Below are positions 33,501 to 39,572 of a stretch of DNA of 39,572 bases, piece after piece. Source of the stretch: JBFGFG01 sp041627475. Lineage in GTDB: Bacteria; Actinomycetota; Nitriliruptoria; Nitriliruptorales; Nitriliruptoraceae. The stretch is taken from positions 1 through 39,572 of the forward strand of contig JBFKQZ010000002.1 in NCBI GenBank assembly GCA_041627475.1, written 5' to 3'. How positions within the stretch are numbered: position 1 is the first letter of the stretch; each line of letters opens with the position of its first letter. The notes under the pieces were generated by a model. The model was not told where the DNA came from and ran no database searches. It was given only the letters and a program-made list of their open reading frames with translations. The position numbers and the translations under genes are program-made.

Positions 33501-33768
33501 CCCACGGCGGTGTCGCACCACGGCGCCATGGCCCGCGACCGGGACGACCGGCCACCGCCGTTCACGGAGTGCAAGCCTCGGATCACGATGCGTGCCGAGA
33601 ATGGCTCGGTTCGTGCGCTGACAGCGCGTCACGCGGTGGTCGCCGACTCAGTGACCCAGACGTACTAGTCGCCTGTGAGGGTGACGGGGGGTGCCACATA
33701 GTCAGGCCTGACCAACCTGGGACCATTGTGCCGTCCATCACTGGTGCATCGGCGCGCGACCGGTAAAG
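33501..33768 (+). promoter_or_regulatory. Non-coding leader upstream of the sigma factor gene
   Basis: About 270 bases without a convincing gene. It contains a perfect 12-base palindrome GTCAGGCCTGAC at 33701-33712 and a CATAGT -10-like hexamer at 33697-33702 that overlaps it by two bases, with a weak -35 (TGTGAG at 33674). GCGCTGACAGCGC at 33616-33628 is a small hairpin. No known riboswitch core was recognised. Confidence 0.4.
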
Positions 33769-34677
33769 GTGGCCGCCACCGCCAGCGGTCTGGACCCCCC
33801 GATGCATCCACCCAGCAGCAGCGACACGCACGTGTCGAGCGGCGAGGTCGACGCCCTCGTCGAGCAGCACCTCTACCTCGTGCAGCACCTGGTGCACCAG
33901 CTGGCCAGCCGCTACCCGCGCCACGTCGACCGCGGCGACCTCTGGTCCGCCGGTGCCGCCGGCCTGGTCGACGCCGCCAAGCGCTACGAGCCGGACACCG
34001 GCGTCCCCTTCGCCCGCTACGCGTCGATCCGCATCCGTGGCTCGATCATCGACTCCACCCGCTCCCGTGACTGGGCCACGCGGTCGCTGCGCCGCCGGGC
34101 CCGCGTCATCACCGCGGCCGAGGAGGCCTTCGAGCAGGAACACGGCCGCTCCCCCAGCCTCGAGGAGCTCACGTCCGCCACCGGGATGACGGTCGCCGAG
34201 ATCGAGGAGTGCCGCCGCGACGTCGAGCGCTCCACGCTGCTTCAGCTCGACCAGCCGATCGCGACCGCCGACGGCGCGACGGAGACGCTCAAGTCCCTGC
34301 TCGCCGAGGAGGATCCGGCACAGCTGCCGCAGGACTCCGTGGAGCGGCGGGAGCTGCTCGGCAGTGTGCGCGTCGCGGTGCAGCGCCTCGACGAACCGCA
34401 CCGTGAGGTCCTCGTGCGGCACTTCTTCGACGACGACCTCCTCCAGGACATCGCCACCGACCTCGGGGTGACCGAGGCGCGAGTGTCGCAGATCCGGTCC
34501 GAGGCCATCAACGCGATCCGTGCGTGGATGAGCAGCGAGTTCGAGGGCGTGCCGGAGGTGCCGGACTCCGCCCCGGGTCGACGTCGCCGCGCGTCCTACA
34601 TCGCCGCGATGGAGGAACAGGTCACGTGGCGGGACCGCTTCGACGCACCCGCCCCGTCGCTCGTCGAGTCCGCCTGA
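33769..34677 (+). CDS. FliA/WhiG-type RNA polymerase sigma factor (sigma-28 family)
   Basis: 302 residues from GTG at 33769; ATG at 33802 and GTG at 33832 are alternatives. Region 2 (HLYLVQHLVHQLASRYPRHVDRGDLWSAGAAGLVDAAKRY, then FARYASIRIRGSIIDSTRSRDW) is very close to FliA. Region 3 (TAAEEAFEQEHGRSPSLEEL) and region 4 (LDEPHREVLVRHFFDDDLLQDIATDLGVTEARVSQIRSEAINAIR, helix-turn-helix) follow. A C-terminal tail of about 50 residues is extra. In flagellated bacteria it drives late flagellar genes; in Streptomyces the orthologue WhiG controls sporulation. The FlgN-like gene beside it favours flagella. Confidence 0.9.
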   Translation: MAATASGLDPPMHPPSSSDTHVSSGEVDALVEQHLYLVQHLVHQLASRYPRHVDRGDLWSAGAAGLVDAAKRYEPDTGVPFARYASIRIRGSIIDSTRSRDWATRSLRRRARVITAAEEAFEQEHGRSPSLEELTSATGMTVAEIEECRRDVERSTLLQLDQPIATADGATETLKSLLAEEDPAQLPQDSVERRELLGSVRVAVQRLDEPHREVLVRHFFDDDLLQDIATDLGVTEARVSQIRSEAINAIRAWMSSEFEGVPEVPDSAPGRRRRASYIAAMEEQVTWRDRFDAPAPSLVESA

Positions 34678-34684
34678 CCCGTCA

Positions 34685-34708
34685 GCGCCCGACCCGAGCC
34701 GCGGGCGC
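34685..34708. terminator. Hairpin between convergent sigma factor and crotonase genes
   Basis: GCGCCCG (34685-34691) and CGGGCGC (34702-34708) pair perfectly around a 10-base loop between two convergent stop codons. No T-tract. The 12 bases TCAGCGCCCGAC occur twice (34682-34693 and 34710-34721), the second copy being the end of the crotonase gene. Confidence 0.5.
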
Positions 34709-34709
34709 A

Positions 34710-35510
34710 TCAGCGCCCGACGAAGTCCGGGTCGCGGCCCTCGAGGCCGGCCATGACGGCCTCGCGGAAGTCGGGACCAGCCATCGTGGCCATCTGCGTC
34801 GCACGTTCCGCAGCCAGGCCCGTCGTCCGGTCCCTGCCGAGGTTCTCACGCATGAGGCGCGGCACCCGACGGACCGCCCCCGGCCCCTGCGCGAGCGCCA
34901 TCGCGTAGTCCCAGGCGGCCTGCTGCGGGTCCTCGTCGGGGAGCAGCACGTCGCACAGTCCCATCGTGACCGCGTCGGTCCCGCTCACGCGTCGTGCGGT
35001 GAGCGCGAGCTCCGTCGCCCGCCCGAGCCCGACCAGTCGCGGCAGGCGGTAGCAGCCGCCGAGGTCCGGCACGAGTCCCCAGCGCCGCTCCAGGACGGAG
35101 ATCTGCGCATCCGGCGTCACGAGACGGACGTGGCACGCGGCCGCCAGCTGGATGCCGGCACCGAAGCAGTAGCCCTCGATCGCGGCGACCGACGGGACGT
35201 CGAGGTCCTCGAAGACGGTGAACGCCTGCTGGAGGTGCGAGATGAACGCGTCCATCTCGGCCTCGTCGCTGCCATCGCCGAGCTGGTTGCCGAACGTCGA
35301 GAGGTCGATGCCGGCACTGAACACGCCATCCGCGCCGCGCACCAGCACGGCACCGACACCACCTTCCTCGGTGGACTCGGCCGCGGCCCGCTCCCCTGCC
35401 TCGAGGAGGCCGTCGAACACGTCCATCGACATCGCGTTGCGCTTCTCGGGACGGTTGATCGTCACGACCGCCAGGCGGTCCGTGACCTCGTAGGTGACGG
35501 CGTCGGACAC
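34710..35510 (-). CDS. Crotonase / enoyl-CoA hydratase family protein
   Basis: 266 residues. The oxyanion-hole segments GVFSAGIDLSTF and GYCFGAGIQLAAACHVR, then ISVLERRWGLVPDLGGCYRLPRLVG, are typical of the family. The first of the two glutamates used by classical enoyl-CoA hydratase (equivalent to Glu144 of the rat enzyme) is replaced by Gln in GAGIQ, whereas the second is kept (SVLE) and an Asp lies at LVPD, as in dienoyl-CoA isomerases. So an isomerase or other CoA reaction is as likely as hydration. GTG start with GGAG six bases upstream. Confidence 0.85.
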   Translation of the reverse strand: MSDAVTYEVTDRLAVVTINRPEKRNAMSMDVFDGLLEAGERAAAESTEEGGVGAVLVRGADGVFSAGIDLSTFGNQLGDGSDEAEMDAFISHLQQAFTVFEDLDVPSVAAIEGYCFGAGIQLAAACHVRLVTPDAQISVLERRWGLVPDLGGCYRLPRLVGLGRATELALTARRVSGTDAVTMGLCDVLLPDEDPQQAAWDYAMALAQGPGAVRRVPRLMRENLGRDRTTGLAAERATQMATMAGPDFREAVMAGLEGRDPDFVGR

Positions 35511-35542
35511 GGGCGCTCCAGGGTCGTTCGGTGCGCAGCAGC

Positions 35543-36781
35543 CTAACCGCGGTCGTGGCCCCCGCCGAGGTGCTGGCGGTCGTCCCCCGTGGGCGCTGCG
35601 TCGTCGTCGTGCCCGTCGTCGAGGAGCACGGCAGGCTGCAGGCGCAGGTCCGGGAAGCGCTCCGCCACCTCGTCGGCCGTGTGGTCCACCGCCTCCCAGC
35701 GGTCGTCGGCGTCGAGACTGAGCTGGCGCGCCGCCGTGCCCTCGACGAGGTTGCTCACCCCGACCCCGAGCAGCCGGACGCGGACGCGCTCCAGCTGGAG
35801 CGCGTCGAGGAGTGCACCGGCGAGGTCGCTGACGTCCCGCGTCCGGTCCGTCGGCTGCGGCACCGTCGTCGAGCGGGTGATCGTGTCGAAGTTCGCGAAG
35901 CGGACAGTGAGCGTCACGGTCCGGCCCGCCAGACCGTTCCGCCGCAGACGGCGGCCGACGCCCTCGCTCAGCCGCAGCAGACGACGCTCGAGCACGTCGG
36001 GGTCGTCGACGTCCTCCTCGAACGTCGCGCTGGCACTGATCGACTTGGCGCCCTCGTGCGGGGTCACGCTGCGGCCGTCCTGGCCGAGCGCGAGCCGCTG
36101 GAGGTGCCCGGCGAGTGCGTCGCCGATGATCCGCCCGAGCGTGCGCAGATCGGTGTCCGCGACGTGGGCGACGGTCGTGATCCCGTACTGCGCCAGTCGT
36201 TGCACGGTCTTGGGGCCGGCGCCGAACAGGTCCCCCACCGGCAGCGGCCGCAGGTAGTCGACGACCGCGTCGGCCGGCAGGTGGCGCAGTCCGTCCGGCT
36301 TGGCCTTCCCACTGAGCAGCTTCGCGACGCTCAGCGTCGGGCCGACGCCGACCGAGCAGGGCAGGCCGACCTCCTCGCGCACCTGCCGACGCAGCATGTG
36401 GCCGATCTCGACCGGCTGACCGAACAGGCGTGTCGCGCCCCCGACGTCGAGGAACGCCTCGTCGAGGCTGAGCGGCTGCACCAGCGGTGTCACGTCACGG
36501 AACAGGCCGAACACGGCGTCGGAGACGTCCCGGTAGACCTCGAAGCGCGGCGACACCACCGCGAGGTCCGGGCAGAGCCGCCGGGCCCGCACCATCGGCA
36601 TCGCGCTGCGGACGCCGAACTCCCGGGCCTCGTAGCTGGCGGCAGCCACGACGGACCGGTCCCCCGTCCCGCCCACGGCCACCGGCCGCCCCCGCAGCGA
36701 CGGGTCGTCCCGCTGCTCGACCGAGGCGTAGAACGCGTCCATGTCGACGTGGAGGATGGGCTCGGACGGCCGCTGCCCCAT
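35543..36781 (-). CDS. dinB: DNA polymerase IV (Y-family)
   Basis: 412 residues. Translesion polymerase with active-site residues in ILHVDMDAFYASVE (Asp13) and LSLDEAFLDV (Asp107, Glu108), the fingers segment VAAASYEAREFGVRSAMPM, thumb helix-hairpin-helix (LFGAGPKTVQRLAQYGI) and little finger domain. ARQLSLD near residue 360 looks like a sliding clamp-binding peptide. The tail is acidic and histidine-rich. ATG at 36781 preferred over GTG at 36790 because AGGTGG lies five bases before it. A LexA-type box and -10 element lie just upstream, so SOS induction is likely. Confidence 0.95.
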   Translation of the reverse strand: MGQRPSEPILHVDMDAFYASVEQRDDPSLRGRPVAVGGTGDRSVVAAASYEAREFGVRSAMPMVRARRLCPDLAVVSPRFEVYRDVSDAVFGLFRDVTPLVQPLSLDEAFLDVGGATRLFGQPVEIGHMLRRQVREEVGLPCSVGVGPTLSVAKLLSGKAKPDGLRHLPADAVVDYLRPLPVGDLFGAGPKTVQRLAQYGITTVAHVADTDLRTLGRIIGDALAGHLQRLALGQDGRSVTPHEGAKSISASATFEEDVDDPDVLERRLLRLSEGVGRRLRRNGLAGRTVTLTVRFANFDTITRSTTVPQPTDRTRDVSDLAGALLDALQLERVRVRLLGVGVSNLVEGTAARQLSLDADDRWEAVDHTADEVAERFPDLRLQPAVLLDDGHDDDAAPTGDDRQHLGGGHDRG

Positions 36782-36811
36782 CGTTCCCACCTGCCCTCGT
36801 CTGCGTCCGCG

Positions 36812-36832
36812 AGCCTATCGAACAGGCGTTCG
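36812..36832 (-). promoter_or_regulatory. LexA (SOS) box over the dinB promoter
   Basis: TCGAACAGGCGTTCG (36818-36832) contains GAAC-N4-GTTC, the LexA box of actinomycetes and Bacillus, with flanking bases also symmetric. On the minus strand TAGGCT (36817-36812) follows at once and fits a -10, about 31 bases before the dinB start. The box would block RNA polymerase until DNA damage. It lies about 66 bases upstream of the divergent VOC gene and could affect it too. Confidence 0.75.
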
Positions 36833-36897
36833 TCGGTGCCGCAGGCGCGGGAGCGCCGCTCGGTAGCGTGGCGCCCCCTCCCACCAAGGACCACCCC

Positions 36898-37632
36898 GTG
36901 CCGCTGACGACCCGCCCCGACCACGTCGCGATCGCCGTCCCCGACGTCGACGACGCACTGGCCCGCTGGCAGGACGTCCTCGGCGGTCGCGTGCAGTGGC
37001 GCTTCCACACCCCCACGGTCTTCCGGGGTGCGGCCGTGCAGTTCCGCAACGAGGCGTTCCTCGAGATCCTGATGCCGTCCGAGGCCGAGCAGCGCACCCG
37101 CGAGGCAGGCGGCCCCAGCGGCTTCGTCAACTCGTTCCTCGACCGGTTCGGCGCGAACGTCCACCACGTGACGCTGAAGGTCCCCGACTTCGACGAGGCG
37201 CTCGCGACGCTCACCGACGAGGGCTTCGACCTCGTCGACGTCAACGGTGACGACCCGCACTGGCAGGAGGTCTTCCTCCGCCCCTCGCAGGTCGGTGGCC
37301 TCGTCGTGCAGGTGGCCTGCACCGACCGGACGAACGAGGACTGGGCCCGCGCCAACGGCACCGAGGTCCCGGCAGCGCCCGGCGACGGCGCACGCCTCCA
37401 CGGCCCGCAGCTCGTCCACGACGACCTCGACGAGGCCCGTCGGGTGTGGACGGCACTGGGCGGCACGGTGACCGATGCGGAGGACGGACTGCTGGTGTCG
37501 TGGGACGGCGAGCCGCTGACCGTCGCGATCCACCCCGGTGACGACCGCCGCGCCGTCGGCCTGCGCTTCACCGACACCGGCCCCCGCCCGGCCGACCCCA
37601 CCCTCGGCCCACCGGTGCTCGCCCGGGCCTAG
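36898..37632 (+). CDS. VOC-superfamily (glyoxalase-like) protein
   Basis: 244 residues. Two betaalphabetabetabeta modules: DHVAIAVPDVDDALARW with a metal-type His, FLEILMPSE with Glu, HHVTLKVPDFDEALATL with His, then LVVQVACTD, where the fourth ligand position is Gln rather than Glu. A third, degenerate module follows to the C-terminus (LHGPQLVHDDLDEARRVWTALGG). Related proteins include methylmalonyl-CoA epimerases and dioxygenases, but the substrate is unknown. GTG start with AAGGA seven bases upstream; TAGCGT at 36864-36869 may be the -10. Confidence 0.82.
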   Translation: MPLTTRPDHVAIAVPDVDDALARWQDVLGGRVQWRFHTPTVFRGAAVQFRNEAFLEILMPSEAEQRTREAGGPSGFVNSFLDRFGANVHHVTLKVPDFDEALATLTDEGFDLVDVNGDDPHWQEVFLRPSQVGGLVVQVACTDRTNEDWARANGTEVPAAPGDGARLHGPQLVHDDLDEARRVWTALGGTVTDAEDGLLVSWDGEPLTVAIHPGDDRRAVGLRFTDTGPRPADPTLGPPVLARA

Positions 37633-37665
37633 TCCAGCGTGCTCGTCTCGAGGACTTCGCTCGGC

Positions 37666-38337
37666 TCACCCGACGGGGATGCCACCGACCGCGAGGGCCT
37701 CGGCGAGGGTCTCGACCACCGGCGCGCCGGTGGCCTCGAGCTCGTCGCGCGGGTGACTGCCGGACGCGAGCAGCACCGGTCGGCAGCCGAGGTGCTGCGC
37801 CGCGAGCGCATCGTCGATCGCGTCACCGATCACCAGCACCGTCGACGGGTCGTCGCCGTGGCAGTGGACCATCTCGTCGAGGTGGCGCTCCAGGTGCGGC
37901 AGCTTGCGACCACCACCGGCACCGACCAGGCCGTGCACCACCTCGAAGTGCGGGTCGAGCCCGTGGTGGTCGACCAGCGGCAGCAGCAGGTGGTGCGGGT
38001 ACATCGACAGCAGGCTCTGGCTCGCGTGTGAGGCGTCGACCGCGGTGAGGGCAGCGCGCGCTCCGTCCATCAGCTCGGCTCGCTCGGTGACCGCCGCGGC
38101 GTAGGTGTCGTGGAAGACCGTGTCGATGCGTTCCCACTCGGTGTCGCTGATCCCGCGGCCGAGGAGGTCCTCGTAGAAGCGGTGGACGGGACGGACGTAG
38201 TTGGCCGTGTAGTCCGCCTCGGTGATCGGCGCGAGCCCGTGCTCACCGAGCGCGGCGTTCACCGACGCGACGACCAGCGGGAGGTCGCGCAGCAGCGTCC
38301 CGTTCCAGTCCCAGACCACGTGCCTGATGTCGCCCAT
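37666..38337 (-). CDS. HAD-superfamily hydrolase (phosphoglycolate phosphatase-like)
   Basis: 223 residues. Motif I is WDWNGTLL (nucleophile Asp10, with Asn at the +2 position instead of the usual Asp), a helical cap domain follows (about 20-90), and motif IV is VLVIGDAIDD. Similar actinomycete proteins are annotated as phosphoglycolate phosphatases, but the changed motif I leaves the substrate open. ATG at 38337 with GGAGG four bases upstream preferred over GTG at 38352. TAGCCT at 38361-38356 could be the -10, giving a very short leader. Confidence 0.88.
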   Translation of the reverse strand: MGDIRHVVWDWNGTLLRDLPLVVASVNAALGEHGLAPITEADYTANYVRPVHRFYEDLLGRGISDTEWERIDTVFHDTYAAAVTERAELMDGARAALTAVDASHASQSLLSMYPHHLLLPLVDHHGLDPHFEVVHGLVGAGGGRKLPHLERHLDEMVHCHGDDPSTVLVIGDAIDDALAAQHLGCRPVLLASGSHPRDELEATGAPVVETLAEALAVGGIPVG

Positions 38338-38388
38338 GCCACCTCCGACCACCGGAGGCTACGTGCTCGGCACAGAGCGTCGTCACCC

Positions 38389-38417
38389 GGGACAGCAGGA
38401 CATCAAAGTGATATCAT
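38389..38417 (+). promoter_or_regulatory. SPFH operon promoter with TGATATCA over the -10
   Basis: GGGACA (38389-38394) and TATCAT (38412-38417) are 17 bases apart, four and five of six to consensus. The perfect 8-base palindrome TGATATCA (38409-38416) overlaps the -10. The operon encodes a ribbon-helix-helix protein, a class that binds short palindromes, so autoregulation is a reasonable inference. Confidence 0.6.
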
Positions 38418-38452
38418 CGTGGTTTCATCCAGGCACCCACGGAGGTGGCGAC

Positions 38453-39358
38453 ATGGCGGACGTGACGGAGCGGACAGCGCGGTCGAGGAGCGGGATCGGG
38501 ATGCTCCTGCTCGGGGTGTTCGGCCTGCCTGCGACGGCGCTCCTGCTGTTCATCGCGGCGGCGAACGCCACCGGTGGGACGGTCGGGCTGCTGATCGTGC
38601 TCGGGATCCTGGCGGTCCTCGCAGCGGTCGTCGTGCTGGTCGGGCTCTACACCCTGCAGCCGAACTACGCGGGCGTCCTGACGCTCTTCGGCGACTACCG
38701 CGGCACCGACCGCACCCCCGGGCTGCGCTGGGCGAACCCGCTCTACCTCACCCGCAAGGTCTCGCTGCGCGTGCGGAACTTCACGACCGAGACGTCCAAG
38801 GTCAACGACAGCAACGGCAACCCGATCCTGATCGCCTGCAACGTCGTGTGGAAGGTGACCGACTCGGCGCGTGCCGTGTTCGGCGTCGACGACTTCGAGC
38901 ACTACGTCCGCATCCAGTCCGAGTCGGCGATCCGCCAGCTCGCCCGCAGCTACCCCTACGACTCGTTCGACGACGAGGCACACGTGACCACGCTCATCGG
39001 CGACACGGGCGAGGTGAACCAGGACCTGCTCCACGAGCTCCAGGAGCGTGCCGACGACGCAGGGGTGGAGGTGCTCGAGGCACGCATCACCGACCTGTCG
39101 TACGCACCGGAGATCGCCGAGGCGATGCTCCGACGCCAGCAGGCGTCGGCGATCGTCGCCGCCCGCACCAAGATCGTCGAGGGCGCCGTGCTGATGGTCC
39201 GCGACGCGATCGCCCAGCTCGAGGAGGGGTCGGAGCACGGCGATGCGATCCCGCTCGACAGCGACCGCAAGGCGACGTTCGCGTCCAACCTCATGACCGT
39301 CATCGCCAGCGACGCCCCCACGAACCCCGTGGTCAACGTCGGCACGCTCAACCGCTGA
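38453..39358 (+). CDS. SPFH (band 7) domain membrane protein
   Basis: 301 residues. Two transmembrane helices (about 15-36 and 44-65) are followed by the SPFH domain: LQPNYAGVLTLFGDYRGTDRTPGLRW and NPLYLTRKVSLRVRNFTTE, a long helix (AEAMLRRQQASAIVAARTKIVEGAVLMV) and a hydrophilic end. SPFH proteins form large membrane-associated rings that organise microdomains and cooperate with proteases. ATG with GGAGG seven bases upstream. The next gene is an Arc-like regulator that shares its stop (TGATG). This gene pair is common in actinomycetes. Confidence 0.9.
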   Translation: MADVTERTARSRSGIGMLLLGVFGLPATALLLFIAAANATGGTVGLLIVLGILAVLAAVVVLVGLYTLQPNYAGVLTLFGDYRGTDRTPGLRWANPLYLTRKVSLRVRNFTTETSKVNDSNGNPILIACNVVWKVTDSARAVFGVDDFEHYVRIQSESAIRQLARSYPYDSFDDEAHVTTLIGDTGEVNQDLLHELQERADDAGVEVLEARITDLSYAPEIAEAMLRRQQASAIVAARTKIVEGAVLMVRDAIAQLEEGSEHGDAIPLDSDRKATFASNLMTVIASDAPTNPVVNVGTLNR

Positions 39359-39549
39359 TGCCGTCGTCGCGCAAGCAGTTCCCCCTGCGCATCCCGCACG
39401 AGCTCTACGACGTGCTGGAACGCTGGGCCGCGGACGAGCTGCGCAGCGTCAACGCCCAGATCGAGGCGATCCTCACCGACGCCGCCCGGAAGGCCGGCCG
39501 CCCCCCGAAGGCTCGGAAGGCCCGCGGCAAGGACGCCGACGACACCTGA
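39358..39549 (+). CDS. Arc/MetJ-type ribbon-helix-helix DNA-binding protein
   Basis: 63 residues. The strand QFPLRIPHELYDVLERWAADELRSVNAQIEAILTDA is a clear ribbon-helix-helix fold: beta strand residues (QFPLRI) then two helices, as in Arc. A basic lysine-rich tail follows (RPPKARKARGKDADDT). The start ATG shares its A with the SPFH stop. It is the probable binder of the TGATATCA palindrome at the head of its operon. Confidence 0.85.
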   Translation: MPSSRKQFPLRIPHELYDVLERWAADELRSVNAQIEAILTDAARKAGRPPKARKARGKDADDT

Positions 39550-39572
39550 TCGCTGTGTCGCCAGGGGCGCCC

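Noticed and set aside
33501..33768. c-di-GMP riboswitch ahead of the sigma factor gene
   Set aside because: The region has G-rich runs and hairpins, but the conserved core of the GEMM-type aptamer is absent by eye. A covariance-model search would settle it.
35531..36907. Long plus-strand frame antisense to dinB
   Set aside because: No recognisable domain; dinB on the other strand is complete with all active-site motifs.
38342..38358. Hairpin hiding the ribosome binding site of the HAD gene
   Set aside because: CCTCCG and CGGAGG pair, but the likely -10 (38361-38356) overlaps one arm, so the transcript probably starts inside the loop and cannot fold this way.
1..39572. CRISPR array, tRNA, rRNA, insertion sequence or prophage
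   Set aside because: No regular spacer-repeat pattern, cloverleaf, rRNA-like segment, transposase or integrase was found.

Overview
This is high-GC DNA (NTG starts common, ATGA/GTGA stop-start overlaps at many gene junctions) carrying a complete division and cell wall (dcw) cluster. There is no ftsA; sepF, yggT and a DivIVA (Wag31-type) gene sit downstream of ftsZ, and MurE carries the DNPR motif of meso-diaminopimelate-adding enzymes. DUF3040, a MoxR/DUF58/transglutaminase triad and an SPFH plus ribbon-helix-helix pair are also present. Together these point to an actinomycete (Actinomycetota). murB between murC and ftsQ, plus flagellar-type genes, suggests a deep-branching class such as Nitriliruptoria or a relative; that placement is an inference.

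Layout. 1-6296 (minus): the start of an exported protein, dnaE, a membrane-anchored protein of unknown function, rluD-type pseudouridine synthase and lspA. 6395-6982 (plus): a small protein with an HESQH motif. 6957-27137 (minus): a large operon. In transcription order it is mraZ, rsmH, ftsL, ftsI, murE, murF, mraY, murD, ftsW, murG, murC, murB, ftsQ, ftsZ, pgeF, yggS, sepF, yggT, divIVA, then a membrane protein ending in a UvrC-like (HhH)2 domain. 27439-32321 (plus): a small zinc-ribbon protein and the MoxR/DUF58/transglutaminase operon. 32342-32662 (minus): DUF3040. 32833-34677 (plus): an FlgN-like chaperone, a small unknown protein and a FliA/WhiG-type sigma factor. The remainder alternates strand: crotonase (-), dinB (-), VOC protein (+), HAD hydrolase (-), and SPFH protein with an Arc-like regulator (+).

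How the genes work together. The cluster encodes the route from UDP-MurNAc to lipid II (MurB-F, MraY, MurG), its polymerisation and crosslinking at the septum (FtsW, FtsI, FtsQ, FtsL), the Z ring (FtsZ, SepF) and the polar/septal scaffold (DivIVA). Nearly every junction from mraZ to yggS is a 1-8 base overlap, so translation is probably coupled. The mraZ promoter is followed at once by five GTGG boxes in exact 10-base phase, which look like the MraZ operator. A second phased GTGG set on the opposite strand precedes the zinc-ribbon gene.

The strongest candidate for something undescribed is the gene at 6957-8159. It combines an N-terminal membrane anchor, a long acidic linker, a tandem 14-residue basic repeat (TRxVVRR) and a terminal DNA-binding-type (HhH)2 domain. 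It lies directly downstream of divIVA and has its own promoter-like sequence. It could tether DNA to the membrane near DivIVA sites, but this is untested. No tRNA, rRNA, CRISPR array, insertion sequence or phage gene was seen.
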